A stretch of DNA of 64,000 nt from an uncultured Lachnospiraceae bacterium. GTDB lineage: Bacteria; Bacillota; Clostridia; Lachnospirales; Lachnospiraceae. The stretch is taken from NCBI GenBank assembly GCA_947652735.1, contig CANTEG010000001.1:1-64000 (forward strand), written 5' to 3'. Shown piece by piece: positions 35,445 through 46,300 of this stretch; position 1 is the stretch's first letter; each line of letters begins with the position of its first letter. Below the pieces are notes generated by a model that had not been told where the DNA came from, did no database searches, and saw only the letters and a program-made list of their open reading frames with translations. Both the position numbers and the translations under genes were made by a program.

Positions 35445-35924
35445 TTATTTTCTATATTTTTTTACTATCAAAATCGCAAGCAGGATTCCAGTCATGGCTC
35501 CCGCACTGTCTATCAGTACATCTGACATTCTACCGCTTCTACCCTCCACAAACAATTGATGAAATTCATCCGTCATGGCATAACATGCAGACAATCCCAA
35601 GCTGATTCCGCCATACATAAATATATTATGCTTCTCATCAACCAAACAGCCCAAAATAAGTATTCCAAGAATAAGATACTCCATTCCATGTGCAAGCTTT
35701 CTTATGGGTAACTCTAACTTTGAAACAAACATACTCTTTTCTTCTGCTGTATATTCCTCATAGTCCTGAATCACAATCGTTCCTATTGCATCAATGACAG
35801 CGTTGCTGTCCTCCGTAGATTGTTCCGCCACTCTTGCAGAAAATAAAAAAATAATTGTCATCCAAATAAATGTTCCTATAAGAAAAAGCTTTTTTCTTAA
35901 GGAGAGTTCAAACAATTTCTTCAA
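35445..35924 (-). CDS. VanZ-family membrane protein
   Basis: 159 residues. The N-terminal helix (LFLIGTFIWMTIIFLFSARV), a central pair of helices (LPIRKLAHGMEYLILGILILG and IFMYGGISLGLSACYAMT) and the family motif DEFHQLFVEGRSGRMSDVLIDSAG are all present. The last phrase, with its Asp/Glu-His and Arg, is the diagnostic VanZ signature. The protein has about four helices. VanZ proteins of this kind are widespread, and only one is linked to teicoplanin resistance, so a resistance role should not be assumed. No other van genes are near. It stands alone ahead of a spacer that contains terminators for the pilus-locus transcript. Confidence 0.85.
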   Translation of the reverse strand: MKKLFELSLRKKLFLIGTFIWMTIIFLFSARVAEQSTEDSNAVIDAIGTIVIQDYEEYTAEEKSMFVSKLELPIRKLAHGMEYLILGILILGCLVDEKHNIFMYGGISLGLSACYAMTDEFHQLFVEGRSGRMSDVLIDSAGAMTGILLAILIVKKYRK

Positions 35925-36106
35925 AATAAAATAACCTTTCTAGTATAGCTTTTATAGTTATACACGAAACACTACTTTCGTAGGTTTGGTTTGTACAATA
36001 TAATGCATCTTTACATAAAACATTAGCATTGTAACATTCACTTGGTAATAATTCAAGTTTAACCTATAGGAACCTCTTTTATTTATCATTTTATTACTCT
36101 ACAAAA

Positions 36107-36152
36107 ATAAAAAGGTGCTGTCGCACTAAGCAATAGTGTTCAGCTCCTTTTT
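36107..36152. terminator. Imperfect hairpin with T-runs on both strands
   Basis: GTGCTG and GCACTA on the left pair with TAGTG and CAGC on the right, with a few mismatches, and T-runs on both sides (CCTTTTTT and CTTTTTAT). It shares the GCTGTCGC element with the hairpin 15 bases further on. It lies between the VanZ gene and the end of the giant exported-protein gene. Confidence 0.6.
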
Positions 36153-36164
36153 TGCAAAAAATAA

Positions 36165-36212
36165 GGGGCTGCCGCCTCACGAATTTTCATTCGTTAAAGC
36201 GACAGCTCCTTC
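36165..36212. terminator. Hairpin carrying the second copy of the 31-base element
   Basis: GGGCTGCCGC...GCGACAGCTCC with an inner ACGAA/TTCGT stem. Bases 36178-36208 are identical to 12649-12679. The outer stem is weaker than in copy 1 (GCCGC against GCGAC). Positioned to end the long pilus transcript on the minus strand. Confidence 0.6.
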
Positions 36213-36292
36213 ACTTTTACTTCATTTTTGTTTACTTAAGTATCATTTTTACTTGTACGTTGGACCTCAGTGCTTACAACACCTTATTCCTT

Positions 36293-39200
36293 TTACGTTA
36301 AGTTGAACAATACATCCTTAAGCATTACCTTAATTCTCTGGTAAACCTTATTACCACCTGAATCTGTAGCCTCAATTACAATGTAAGTGTACTCCCCGTT
36401 ATATGGGTCGAAGTACTCAGGCTTAAGCTTCAGTGCAGATGCAATGTTACTTGAACCATCTGCGTTAGTAGAGTCAATTACAGGATTACCATTTTGGTCA
36501 ACTAATGTCTTAAGAGTAGGATCATACCTGTATACATTCTTTCTTACTCCTGCTGTTACACTATTTGCATTCCAGTCAGCCACAAGAACATGCTCATCGT
36601 TATCCACAAATGCATTGCTCCTGTTCTCATCCGAGTAATCAAGGTCATAGTATATCCTGATTCTTTCAAGCGTTGACTCGCTGTCCGTCGTAGCCTTAAA
36701 GCTGAACTCTGGATACTCATCCGTATCATCTACCTTTGTATAGTAGCTTCCATCCTTACGCTTAATCTTCTCACCATAAGTATCTTTATCATAATCATAT
36801 ATATAGATACTTGGCATAGCAGCACTCTTTCTTACAGCATTACAGATGATATTGATGTAAAGCTTTCTCTCATCATTGTTCATCTTACCTACACCGGTAA
36901 CATTGGAATGTCCTGCACCACAGTAATATACATTTTTGTATGAGTATATAAAGTAGTTATCCTGACCATCCCTTGGAGATGCCGCAAACATGGAGGAGCC
37001 CTTTTGGTCATTGTAACCACCTGCAAGTGAATACCATACTGTACACTTATCATCCTCAAGGTCAAGTGCATATGCTTGTGGATGTGTACCTGCTATGTAG
37101 ATGTCATCACTCAGCGTATACGGATACAGTGTAATAAGTCCGTCATTGTTCTTAGAGCCTCTGTTTGTACCATACTGGTTATTTTCTCTAGCGTCAGCAC
37201 TAGCAGCATTCTGCCAGTGTGCCGAATAAGCCCATGAAAGATGCGCATACTTATAAGCAACTGCATACTGTGAAGATGCATGGTTAGCACTATATATACC
37301 ATCTGTATAAGCAATTGATGTTAATAAGTTCGTACCTTTACCATTACTGCTTCCCTGATAAGCATTCAAATCATTAATCCAATTCGGATATTTTTCATCA
37401 CCTGTCTTATAAGATAAATTTGTCATAAAATACTTATGTTCATCATAACCATCAGCAACTTTGTACTTAACATATTGGTTACTTGTATCCTCTGCTACCA
37501 TGTGATTTTTATCCTGACCTGCATATGGTCTTAAAGCAGTTGTAAGATTAACTGAACCTGCATCACCAAATCTCGTAAAGGTATCATGGAACAAAAGAAC
37601 ATTTCCATCACTCTTTACATAGTTAGTTAAATCTTTTAGACCATTACTTCCTGCCGTAAAATCATCACCTGCAAAATCCTCTGAAGGTCCTATAAGTACC
37701 GTTGAATAACATCCCTCTATCCAATTGTTGGCATGTGCTTCTCTGTCATACTTCTTGTATAACTCTTTGTATTCAAGCTCCGTATTCTTTGCCTTTACAT
37801 AGTCTGTAAATGCTGTACACAACTTGTTTATATCTTCTGCTGACAAATAATACTGGAAACCACCATACCTAAACGCAAAGTTACCATTATATGATGCATT
37901 GAACAAATCATAATACCGTTCTGTTCTTATGATATACTGAACCTCTTCCACAAGCTCAGTCCTTCCCTTTGCCTCAAGGCTTGTAATAAGCTTCTCAAGC
38001 ATTTCATTCAGGTCTGTCTTGGCATCTAGCGTTGTCTGTGTTATCTCAATACTTGCACCTGTAATCGGGTCAGTGAACGTTTTGTTCTGCTCACCGGAAC
38101 CACCGTTGCCTGCATTACCCGCATCAGGATTAGCAGGGTTCGCGTCAGGGTCATTAACATCCTCAAAGGAATCTGCAACTGCTTTTTCGTCTCTCATATA
38201 AGTATAAAGATTCCAATACTCGGAAGCGTACACCTCACTATTATACTGGGTGATATAAGTCAGCTTCTCATCAACATCATCTTCTCCGTACTCAGCGTAA
38301 TCTTCAAATTCTTTATCCTCTAAATCAACATTATCTTCAAACTTCTTGATTACAGCAAGCTTCTCAGCATCGCTCATCTTAGAAAAGTCATATGCTGCTC
38401 TCACATTATCTGATATTTCTTCCACTTCACCTCTTGTAAGAATGTCAATATCAAAATCAAATCTGTCAGAAAGATCATCTGCAAGATTTATATGCCAGTC
38501 ATCAGCACCATACTTCGTACCATTGTTAGTGAACTGCAAGTTTGCATCATAATATGGTATACCAAACACATGTTCATGTGTTCCTACATCTTTTATAGTT
38601 ACACTTGGATATGGCCAAGGCAACTGAATTTCAGCAGATGTCGAATATTCCGTATAGTAATTTCCAGAATAATGTATCTGGAACCAGCTTGCATTGTTCG
38701 CCAATGGATTCTTTTCCAGTCTTTCACATGCCTGCTGACAAACTACACAGAAATACAGAGAATTCGAACCTTCAGCTCCCTCACCCAACACTTTGGATGA
38801 CCCTTGCGTTTTTCCTCCAGGCATAATCTGAAGCACTCTTACATTCTGCTTATCTTCTACTCTCTTTGGTGCCACATAGGAAATTCCTGTTATACCTGTT
38901 GTGATTCCTGTTACTGTATCCTTTGCTTCCAGCTTCCATGAAATAGGTCCGTAGAAGCTGTCTGCCATCTCTACCCGTAAGCTTGTATCTGTGCCATCAT
39001 ACGATAAATCAGTTGCATCACCATATCTACCGTTTCCGTCATCATCAATCCAAAGCTTAACCTCACACTTTGAGCTACCTTTGATTGTATACTCAAACTC
39101 AAGCACTGACTTGCCATCTACAATATCCACCGTTGAGTCTGCCTTTGTATCATCGTATCTCTTAGGTGTTTTGGTCACTTCCAAAATTGGACGCTTATAT

Positions 39201-41737
39201 GAAACATTGTAAACATCTGCAATTTTCTCTTTTTGACCTGTTACTGTTGTTCCATCGTCTATGTTGTCTGACCCAAACTCTGATGCAAACACTTCAACAT
39301 AACCCACATTTGTCGTTCCAAGAGCTCCACCTGCATTGTCTACATGACAGGTTCCATCCTTGTCAAATCCCCAAAGCACATTTTGGCTCTTCTTAGTATA
39401 CTGATTATAACATTCCGCCAAAACCTTTGCCATATTACAATCTGGGTCAATGGAATTTTGCAAATACGGATTACCATCCTTGTCTTCTGCATCGACCAAT
39501 GCCTGATATCCCTCTGCTGCATCATCACTTACTATGACAGGCATTCCTGATGCTACATAAGCAACCAACTTCTGTCCTTGTTTGTATGTTATATCATTAC
39601 CATTTAAGGTTGTAAGTGGATCTCTGCCATCTAAGCTAGCAAATGCCTGACCACCTTGAACAACACCACCAGACTCACCTGCTGTATTTACATTTACAAT
39701 TGTTAAATCGCCATTATGCGTATACATAGTGAATATTGGCAAATATTTTATTTTATTAATATCACGTAACCCATCACCTGAGCCTATCGGACTAGAATTA
39801 TTTGTTCCATCCACACCTTTCCATTGGGTAGCTTCCTTGAGAGCACTTCTATTTCCCCCAATGTATACCAAATCATAGGTTCCTAAAATATCCGTTGTGC
39901 TTGCTGCCATCTCCTCCGACGACATATGCACAACCTGAACATTGTTGATATCCATGCCAAGAGCATCCGCTATCTTTGCTTCAGAAAGCTCCCATGCATA
40001 ATACTCCGGTGTCGTTATCGTTCCATCTGCATTAACCGTTGAAATCTGTTCTTTCGGTGCATTTAACACCTCCGCAGGCACAGTATAATAATTTCCTTTA
40101 ATACCAGCAGTCTTCAAATAACCAGACAGTACATCTGCTGTACTATTAGATGGTGTCGGATTACTTTCTGCAACCTCCAAATCTATCGGATAACATGGCT
40201 GCAACTCCAAAACCGTAAACTTGGTCGAAGAAGAATTTGCTCCGCCATATTCCCTGAATGCGGATGCATTAATAAGGTCTGCAATCTTCTTACAGGTTGC
40301 TGCACTGTTGCTCTGTGCAATTACGCCAAAGTCCTCTGCATTTGTTACCATTACATTCGGCTTCTTTGATACACCTGATGTAGATGCCACTGTAGCATAA
40401 AGCATATTATATTTTGATGCTGTAGCATCGAAATCATCATTTCCTGTATTTGCACTGCCACTCTTCATACCTGAATTGTATATTATCGTAACATTTGCAA
40501 GCATTGCTGCACTAAACTTTCTGTACAAATCAGTAGAAATAGATGTACTTGTCAAGCCTGACTCCATAATAATCATATCGTACTTATCAAAGTCATAGCT
40601 ATCCAAGTTTGCATCAAGGTCTGTTAATGTACATTCCTCTACAGTTACAACATCCGGCTTACTTGTATATCTTGAGTTGTATGCACTGCTGTAGAACAAT
40701 GTATCTACTCTCTCACCATCAACCGTATTGTAAAGTCTGTACACATCATATTCAGTACCTGTGGCATCCTTTACAGTCTCAGCAGCACCAAATCCTGTAA
40801 ATAACGCATTTGCATGTGGATTGTTTGTATAATCGCTATCTGCTGTTGGAGCTATAATAAGCACCTTTGCCATGTTAAGCGATGTTGCTGCATCACCCGG
40901 AGTTGCATCTCCTGCCACTACCTGTGTCCAGTTAGAAACCTTGTTATTTCCGTTAATACCAAGGTAAAGGGAGCCATTCTTATGGGAAAGGAAATTCTCC
41001 GTTCCAGCCGCATCTAAAGCATTTTTTGATGTATCCCATGCAAATGTATAATATCTGCTTCCTTTTGCTTCAAATACATCCTTACCCAGCTTACCCATCG
41101 TTGGTCTTTGCTGTGTACCATTTATTTTCTCTGTCTCTATCGGATTATCAATAATCATAGGACGCTGCTTATTATTTACATATGTATGAAGAAGCGCACT
41201 ATATAAATCCTCACTCAGGTCATTGGTACCTGCCGCAAACATGTTGTTTGGATCATTGCTTACATAGATAAGGTCAGCTTCCGCTATCGTCTCAATATCA
41301 GCAGCCGTAACACTTGTTACATGATAGTACTTATAGTCTATTCTGCCTTCTTTCATAAGCTGCTCAATTGTCTTATTACCGTCAATGACATAATTCTTGA
41401 AAGCACTCACACCATCTGCATCCATGTATGCAAGATACTCAAGATATGATTTCTTTGAACCATCCGGCAATGTAGCCATACTAGGTGAAGCAGATGAACC
41501 AATCTCTACAATGTGATAATACGGGTCATTGGCATCTTCATCAAGATTAGAATTCTCAATGATTCTGTCCACCATAGTCATATTTGTATCATCGGCAGCG
41601 TCCGCCATGAGAGTTGTATCCTGCATTTCGGGCTCATTCTGCCTACTTGCAAGGGAGAAGGACACGATAGTTACAGCCAGAACCATCACAAGCATTACAG
41701 ATAAAGCTGATACCAATATCTTTGTTTTACGTTTCAT
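36293..41737 (-). CDS. Giant exported protein at the end of the pilus locus (DUF5057-like)
   Basis: 1814 residues, the largest gene of the window. An N-terminal signal peptide or anchor covers residues 1-31 (KILVSALSVMLVMVLAVTIVSFSLAS). There is no LPxTG and no C-terminal membrane helix. Segments of the form EADLIYVSNDP...RPMIIDN and TVLIGPSEDF...NVLLFHDTF suggest Rossmann-like or glutamine-amidotransferase-like units. A CxxCxxxC motif (CVVCQQACE) lies near residue 1000, a helical region at ~1110-1300 is split by a Gly/Asn/Pro linker, and a beta-sandwich-like end starts at ~1640. The layout recalls proteins labelled DUF5057 in Lachnospiraceae, from memory. It follows the last pseudopilin gene by 18 bases, so it is co-expressed with the pilus; an adhesin or pilus-tip role is inferred. 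Confidence 0.7.
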   Translation of the reverse strand: MKRKTKILVSALSVMLVMVLAVTIVSFSLASRQNEPEMQDTTLMADAADDTNMTMVDRIIENSNLDEDANDPYYHIVEIGSSASPSMATLPDGSKKSYLEYLAYMDADGVSAFKNYVIDGNKTIEQLMKEGRIDYKYYHVTSVTAADIETIAEADLIYVSNDPNNMFAAGTNDLSEDLYSALLHTYVNNKQRPMIIDNPIETEKINGTQQRPTMGKLGKDVFEAKGSRYYTFAWDTSKNALDAAGTENFLSHKNGSLYLGINGNNKVSNWTQVVAGDATPGDAATSLNMAKVLIIAPTADSDYTNNPHANALFTGFGAAETVKDATGTEYDVYRLYNTVDGERVDTLFYSSAYNSRYTSKPDVVTVEECTLTDLDANLDSYDFDKYDMIIMESGLTSTSISTDLYRKFSAAMLANVTIIYNSGMKSGSANTGNDDFDATASKYNMLYATVASTSGVSKKPNVMVTNAEDFGVIAQSNSAATCKKIADLINASAFREYGGANSSSTKFTVLELQPCYPIDLEVAESNPTPSNSTADVLSGYLKTAGIKGNYYTVPAEVLNAPKEQISTVNADGTITTPEYYAWELSEAKIADALGMDINNVQVVHMSSEEMAASTTDILGTYDLVYIGGNRSALKEATQWKGVDGTNNSSPIGSGDGLRDINKIKYLPIFTMYTHNGDLTIVNVNTAGESGGVVQGGQAFASLDGRDPLTTLNGNDITYKQGQKLVAYVASGMPVIVSDDAAEGYQALVDAEDKDGNPYLQNSIDPDCNMAKVLAECYNQYTKKSQNVLWGFDKDGTCHVDNAGGALGTTNVGYVEVFASEFGSDNIDDGTTVTGQKEKIADVYNVSYKRPILEVTKTPKRYDDTKADSTVDIVDGKSVLEFEYTIKGSSKCEVKLWIDDDGNGRYGDATDLSYDGTDTSLRVEMADSFYGPISWKLEAKDTVTGITTGITGISYVAPKRVEDKQNVRVLQIMPGGKTQGSSKVLGEGAEGSNSLYFCVVCQQACERLEKNPLANNASWFQIHYSGNYYTEYSTSAEIQLPWPYPSVTIKDVGTHEHVFGIPYYDANLQFTNNGTKYGADDWHINLADDLSDRFDFDIDILTRGEVEEISDNVRAAYDFSKMSDAEKLAVIKKFEDNVDLEDKEFEDYAEYGEDDVDEKLTYITQYNSEVYASEYWNLYTYMRDEKAVADSFEDVNDPDANPANPDAGNAGNGGSGEQNKTFTDPITGASIEITQTTLDAKTDLNEMLEKLITSLEAKGRTELVEEVQYIIRTERYYDLFNASYNGNFAFRYGGFQYYLSAEDINKLCTAFTDYVKAKNTELEYKELYKKYDREAHANNWIEGCYSTVLIGPSEDFAGDDFTAGSNGLKDLTNYVKSDGNVLLFHDTFTRFGDAGSVNLTTALRPYAGQDKNHMVAEDTSNQYVKYKVADGYDEHKYFMTNLSYKTGDEKYPNWINDLNAYQGSSNGKGTNLLTSIAYTDGIYSANHASSQYAVAYKYAHLSWAYSAHWQNAASADARENNQYGTNRGSKNNDGLITLYPYTLSDDIYIAGTHPQAYALDLEDDKCTVWYSLAGGYNDQKGSSMFAASPRDGQDNYFIYSYKNVYYCGAGHSNVTGVGKMNNDERKLYINIICNAVRKSAAMPSIYIYDYDKDTYGEKIKRKDGSYYTKVDDTDEYPEFSFKATTDSESTLERIRIYYDLDYSDENRSNAFVDNDEHVLVADWNANSVTAGVRKNVYRYDPTLKTLVDQNGNPVIDSTNADGSSNIASALKLKPEYFDPYNGEYTYIVIEATDSGGNKVYQRIKVMLKDVLFNLT

Positions 41738-41755
41738 TATGCTTTTACCTCCTTC

Positions 41756-42721
41756 CTAATTCTTTGCTTTCAGTATGTAAGAATTTCTTACATTTACCAT
41801 TCCCAGTGACGTATAGGTCATGTTCTTTTTGTTAAAGAAAAGATCAAAGCCTATGGCACCATTGTTGTAATCAATCTTTGCGACACATCCTGATATCGTG
41901 TCCCCGTCAGTGGTGTTATATCCGATTGAATCGGAATATAAGCAATTTTTGAGTTCATCCGCATCACTCCAGTCTGAAATATAATCGTTTAAATCCGTCA
42001 TATATGCAAACCGCTGTTCCAGATAAAGCTTATCTTCATCAAAGGTAAACACCGTCATCATCGTATCGTAATCGGAATAAACCATGTCACCCGTTACAGA
42101 AGTATTCTTTTTGATTGTATCAAGGACACCGCCTTTCAGATTGTTATTTATCTTCAAATCTGTGGCTGATGATGTAAATGTATTTGATGATGCATCCGCT
42201 AAATTAATCGGCATTGCTGACAATACTATAAGCTTTTGTACGTAGAGCTCATCCGTTGGAGCAAGCTCACTGAAAAACTTGATATTCGCAGGCGACACAC
42301 TTGTGTATCCGAGATTATGAAGCTCTAATACAATAGCGGTCTTGTTAGCGTCAATTGTTTTTGCCTCATCGTAGGCTCCTGTGGAATCCGTTTTATAATA
42401 TGTCCGCTTATCAAACACTGCATAAATCTTCAAATCCGGATTTCCCGTTGCTGCCTCTCCACTTTTAGAAAAGTTTGGTGTTCCACTAAAGGTATAGCCA
42501 AACACATAAACTTTCTTTGCCTGCATGACTGTGTCTGTAATTTTGTTGTATACATCCTGTGCAGACGTCTGTACCGTAAGGTCATTCTGTGCTTTCTTAT
42601 TGGCAAATACACTGGAGCCCATTAGGGAACTTATGGCAGTCATTAGAAAAGCAAGAACCGCTATGGCTATTATCAACTCTATAAGAGTGAAGCCACTATT
42701 GTTTTTTTGTTTTGTTTCCAA
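41756..42721 (-). CDS. Minor pilin / pseudopilin (PulJ/PilW-like)
   Basis: 321 residues with a class III signal: a short basic leader, then SGFTLIELIIAIAVLAFLM, in which the peptidase cuts after Gly and Glu at +5 is conserved. After the helix, the body is a mixed domain with ISSLMGSSVFANKKAQ and later beta strands. Its length (well above a major pilin) suits a minor pilin of the priming complex (PulJ/PilW-like). It follows the 200-residue pilin-like gene and precedes the 1814-residue exported protein. Assignment to J/W is inferred from length and order only. Confidence 0.8.
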   Translation of the reverse strand: METKQKNNSGFTLIELIIAIAVLAFLMTAISSLMGSSVFANKKAQNDLTVQTSAQDVYNKITDTVMQAKKVYVFGYTFSGTPNFSKSGEAATGNPDLKIYAVFDKRTYYKTDSTGAYDEAKTIDANKTAIVLELHNLGYTSVSPANIKFFSELAPTDELYVQKLIVLSAMPINLADASSNTFTSSATDLKINNNLKGGVLDTIKKNTSVTGDMVYSDYDTMMTVFTFDEDKLYLEQRFAYMTDLNDYISDWSDADELKNCLYSDSIGYNTTDGDTISGCVAKIDYNNGAIGFDLFFNKKNMTYTSLGMVNVRNSYILKAKN

Positions 42722-42738
42722 TATTCATCACTCCTATT

Positions 42739-43332
42739 CTACTTTATTTGATAACTACCGTTTTGATTAATTGTAACCGTCACCAAAGTTCCGCCATTTT
42801 TTTTCTTAAACCTGTATGTTCCGGCGCCTCTGATACATCTTCCTCGCCTGTTGAAGGATACCATAAACGGGTTTGAGGCATCCATGCTGATATCATTGAC
42901 CACCGTATATCCATCCGCTGATGTATAATCAATTGTTGTGTAAGGGCTTAAATTGATCCCCTTGCCATCATTTGCGTTGTCAAGATAATCATCATAAGTC
43001 TTGGAACCATCACTTGCCCACACACCCCGTTTCACAAACAGTTTGTCGCCATCCTTGTAGATTGCAAGGAAATAACATGCTCCTTTATCAATCTCCGCTG
43101 TATCCATCTTGCCATTACTATTTGCATCATGATATGCCTGCTGGCTTTTTGCCTTGGCATACATGGCATTTACCTCAGCATAAAATGTAGTTGCTGCATC
43201 CCGCACCTTTGCAGTATGTAAAACCGACAATGTAATAAATGCTGCCGATGACAGGATTACAATAATAGCAATTACGATTATCATTTCCACTAAGGTGTAG
43301 CCTTTATCATTTAATTTCTTAATCTTCTTCAT
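42739..43332 (-). CDS. Minor pilin / pseudopilin (PulG/H-like)
   Basis: About 197 residues. The leader MKKIKKLNDKG and the helix YTLVEMIIVIAIIVILSSAAFITLS form a type III signal; the cleavage is Gly-Tyr (unusual but accepted at +1) with Glu at +5. The remaining ~150 residues are beta-rich, with a Gly/Asp-rich middle (YHDANSNGKMDTAEIDKG, a possible Ca2+-binding loop of EF-hand-like type). The ATG at 43332 is chosen because AGAGG lies eight bases upstream; the earlier start is TTG three codons before. A minor-pilin role is inferred. Confidence 0.8.
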   Translation of the reverse strand: MKKIKKLNDKGYTLVEMIIVIAIIVILSSAAFITLSVLHTAKVRDAATTFYAEVNAMYAKAKSQQAYHDANSNGKMDTAEIDKGACYFLAIYKDGDKLFVKRGVWASDGSKTYDDYLDNANDGKGINLSPYTTIDYTSADGYTVVNDISMDASNPFMVSFNRRGRCIRGAGTYRFKKKNGGTLVTVTINQNGSYQIK

Positions 43333-43343
43333 AGGCAACACCT

Positions 43344-46300
43344 CTATTCTACATTCTTCATCCAGTTGTCAAAGCTTACAACATCTGAATAATCAATAGT
43401 ATCAATTGTCTTTGCAGAAGTGTCTGTCGGCTCAAGTGTTACAACTGAGGAATCCTCATATGCCTTGAAAAGATCAAGTACATACTTGCACTTATCCTCG
43501 CTGGAAAGCTGACACTCTCTTATAATTGCCCTACATATCTCAGGACTGGCAGTGAATGACTGAAGCTGTTCATTTATGTATACCTTTCCACCTGCCACGA
43601 TAAGTCCCTCAAAAGACTTCACGGAAGCATCAAAGTACACATCACCCTTTGTAATAACAATACCCTTTACCACTCCGTTGCTTCCTGCTTCTACTGTAAC
43701 ATATGCCGAGTCATTGGCACTTGAACTTACTCCATCATTAACATATACGCTGTAGCCGGAAGCAAGCTTCAGTACAGTTGCTTCGTTTCCTGTCTCAGCA
43801 CCCTTTGCAGGTCTTAAATCACCACAAGCAGGGTATTTTGAATTTGCACCTATCAGCCTGATATTAATGTACTTATTGATAGGAGTGATAGACGCTTCCC
43901 CAAAATCAGAGTTAGCCAAAAGTGACTGGATATACTGTCTTTCTCCTGACTCCAGTGTTTTATTCAAATGACCAAGATTCCATTTTACAAAATTATACTC
44001 AAGGTCAAGGTCATTTGAAAGGCTGAACGCTGGTATCTTGTCACCATCAAATCCTGTAATAAATTGATTTCCTCCTGAAATAGCATTGTAATCAGTAACC
44101 TGCGGTGTACTTAACAATGCCGCAATATCATCAAGATCATTCTGTGTAATCATTTCAAATGTATTACCATTTTTTGAGGTAATGGCACCGCTTGAGTAAA
44201 CAACTGCAGATGTCGCATCCATACTGTCATTCATGGTAGGAAGCAATATATCTCCTGCCTCAAAATCCTCATAATTTGTAATATCAACAAGGTACTGTGA
44301 AATATTACTGTTAGGATCCTTAAGCTCCTTCACATAATCCTCAATAAACGCTGCTGCGTATTCACGATCTGAACTAAATTGATTGGCAACAGCCTGATCT
44401 GCTAATATCATATTATAGCAGGTAGTAAAATCATAGTAATAATACTTCTTTCCTGATACCTCCTGCATGATACATGGTATATAAATATCTCTTGTACCAT
44501 CAACTACCTTTCCAAAGGTAGACGTTGGGAAATACTTTTCGAAGAACACACTTCCCTTTAAAGCTGTATGAAGCTTTGCCTCATAATATAAAGCACGCGT
44601 TGCCGTGCTGTTTAAAACAGGAGTCGGCATTCCTGTGTACATCACAGGTACATATGCTTTCTGGTTACTCTTAACCGAGATACTTTCACCAGTTCTGTAA
44701 TCCCTTAAATATATTGTATCTGTAGGATCCGGTGTATCTATATTGGATGTCGTTGGCATAAACTGATATGTCTGTTTTACAACATCCTGACTTGTAGAGC
44801 CTGCTGTTCCATCTCCTACTGCCACATTAAGCTCTGTCTCGTTTATCTGCTTGGAAAGCTCAATATAGGAACGTCCGGCAAGGAAAATAGCCTCTGTTTC
44901 CTGAAGATCCAACGTTGCCTTTTCACCATTTACAATGATGGCACTACTGTTGTAATGACCTCTGTTATATTTTGTACCATCTGCTTCTTCTATCTGGAAA
45001 TTTTCAGGGTCAACAGTAGGGATAAACTCTCTGACATCCTTTGATGTACTGTCGCCATATCCAAAATAGCTTCCCTTTAACTGGAAATACGCACCTGTCG
45101 CATTTATTTCTGTATCATCCTTTACATATACATCTGCCCTTATCAGTGCAGTAGAACCATTGTACTTTATAATCTCATCCTTTGTTGTCGTGTTCTGCGT
45201 GATTGTCTTTGTGCTGTAGCCTCCAAGTACGATGTTGTCAGCCCACACTTCAGACTCGCTGGTAGCCTTACCTGTCTTTCCATAAAGGGTAAGGTCTCCT
45301 GAATTCATAACTGCGAGCGTACCTGGTACAATCACGGTATCCGCAAGAATTGACACACTTGAACCGTTAATATACAGTCCTGAATACATACTTCTCTGGT
45401 TCACACCATTGTAGTAATCTCTCTCCCCTGCAATTTCAGGGTCATTTATGGAAGAATACTCATTATAATATGTATTGACCGGACTTGCGCCATCAACATA
45501 CTTCTTAGAAGTTACACTTCCATGCGTATACTCAAATTTTTCTGTACCAATAGTCATATTAAGACTTTTAGACGCATCAAGCACCCCAGCAGTATAGGTT
45601 GACTCATTATACTTTTTGTTATAATAGTCAGCCGCAGCATAAATATTACCTGATATTGTAAGCGGGTTACCTGCTGGTTGGTTTATCTCAACACCCATGT
45701 CTGCAACCATTGAGAAATCAAACAGCTTCGGGTATTCTGACCCAGTAGAATTAAACCTTACTGTAAAATCCGGTTCTCCAATTACGATATCAGTCGAAAT
45801 ACTCTGTGTATAATATCCGTTTGCCTGTGAACGATTGTACTCCTGTGTTCTTGTCAGGGTTATGTTTCTAATTGTGATAGATTTTAAGTTTCCATTCACA
45901 TCCCTGTCCGTATCATCCACAAACACTTTTGACATATCAAGCTTAACTGAACTGTTTGTAATATACTTACTAAGCTCCGTAGCTATATTTGCACTGTCAA
46001 AAAATGTGTTTTGATCCAGATTGTACATGAACTGCTTCTTGAACATGTCATTTGCAGCCTGATCTCCAATCGTTACATAACTGTTGGATGTAAGGTCATA
46101 TCTGACCATGTTCTCAACCGTATAAATATATGCTTCCTGCATGTCTTCCACTGTCTTGGAACCAACACCAGCATAAATCTCCTGCATCGCCTGCTCAACA
46201 TAATAAAAGTTATCTCTGGCATTTAAATCCTGAAGCTTTTGCTTGTATGCGTACCCTGCAAACATAAGCAGTGCACCCACAATAATTCCGATAAAGCCAA

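Noticed and set aside
35445-35924. VanZ gene as a sign of glycopeptide resistance.
   Set aside because: VanZ-family proteins are widespread without other van genes, and none are present here.
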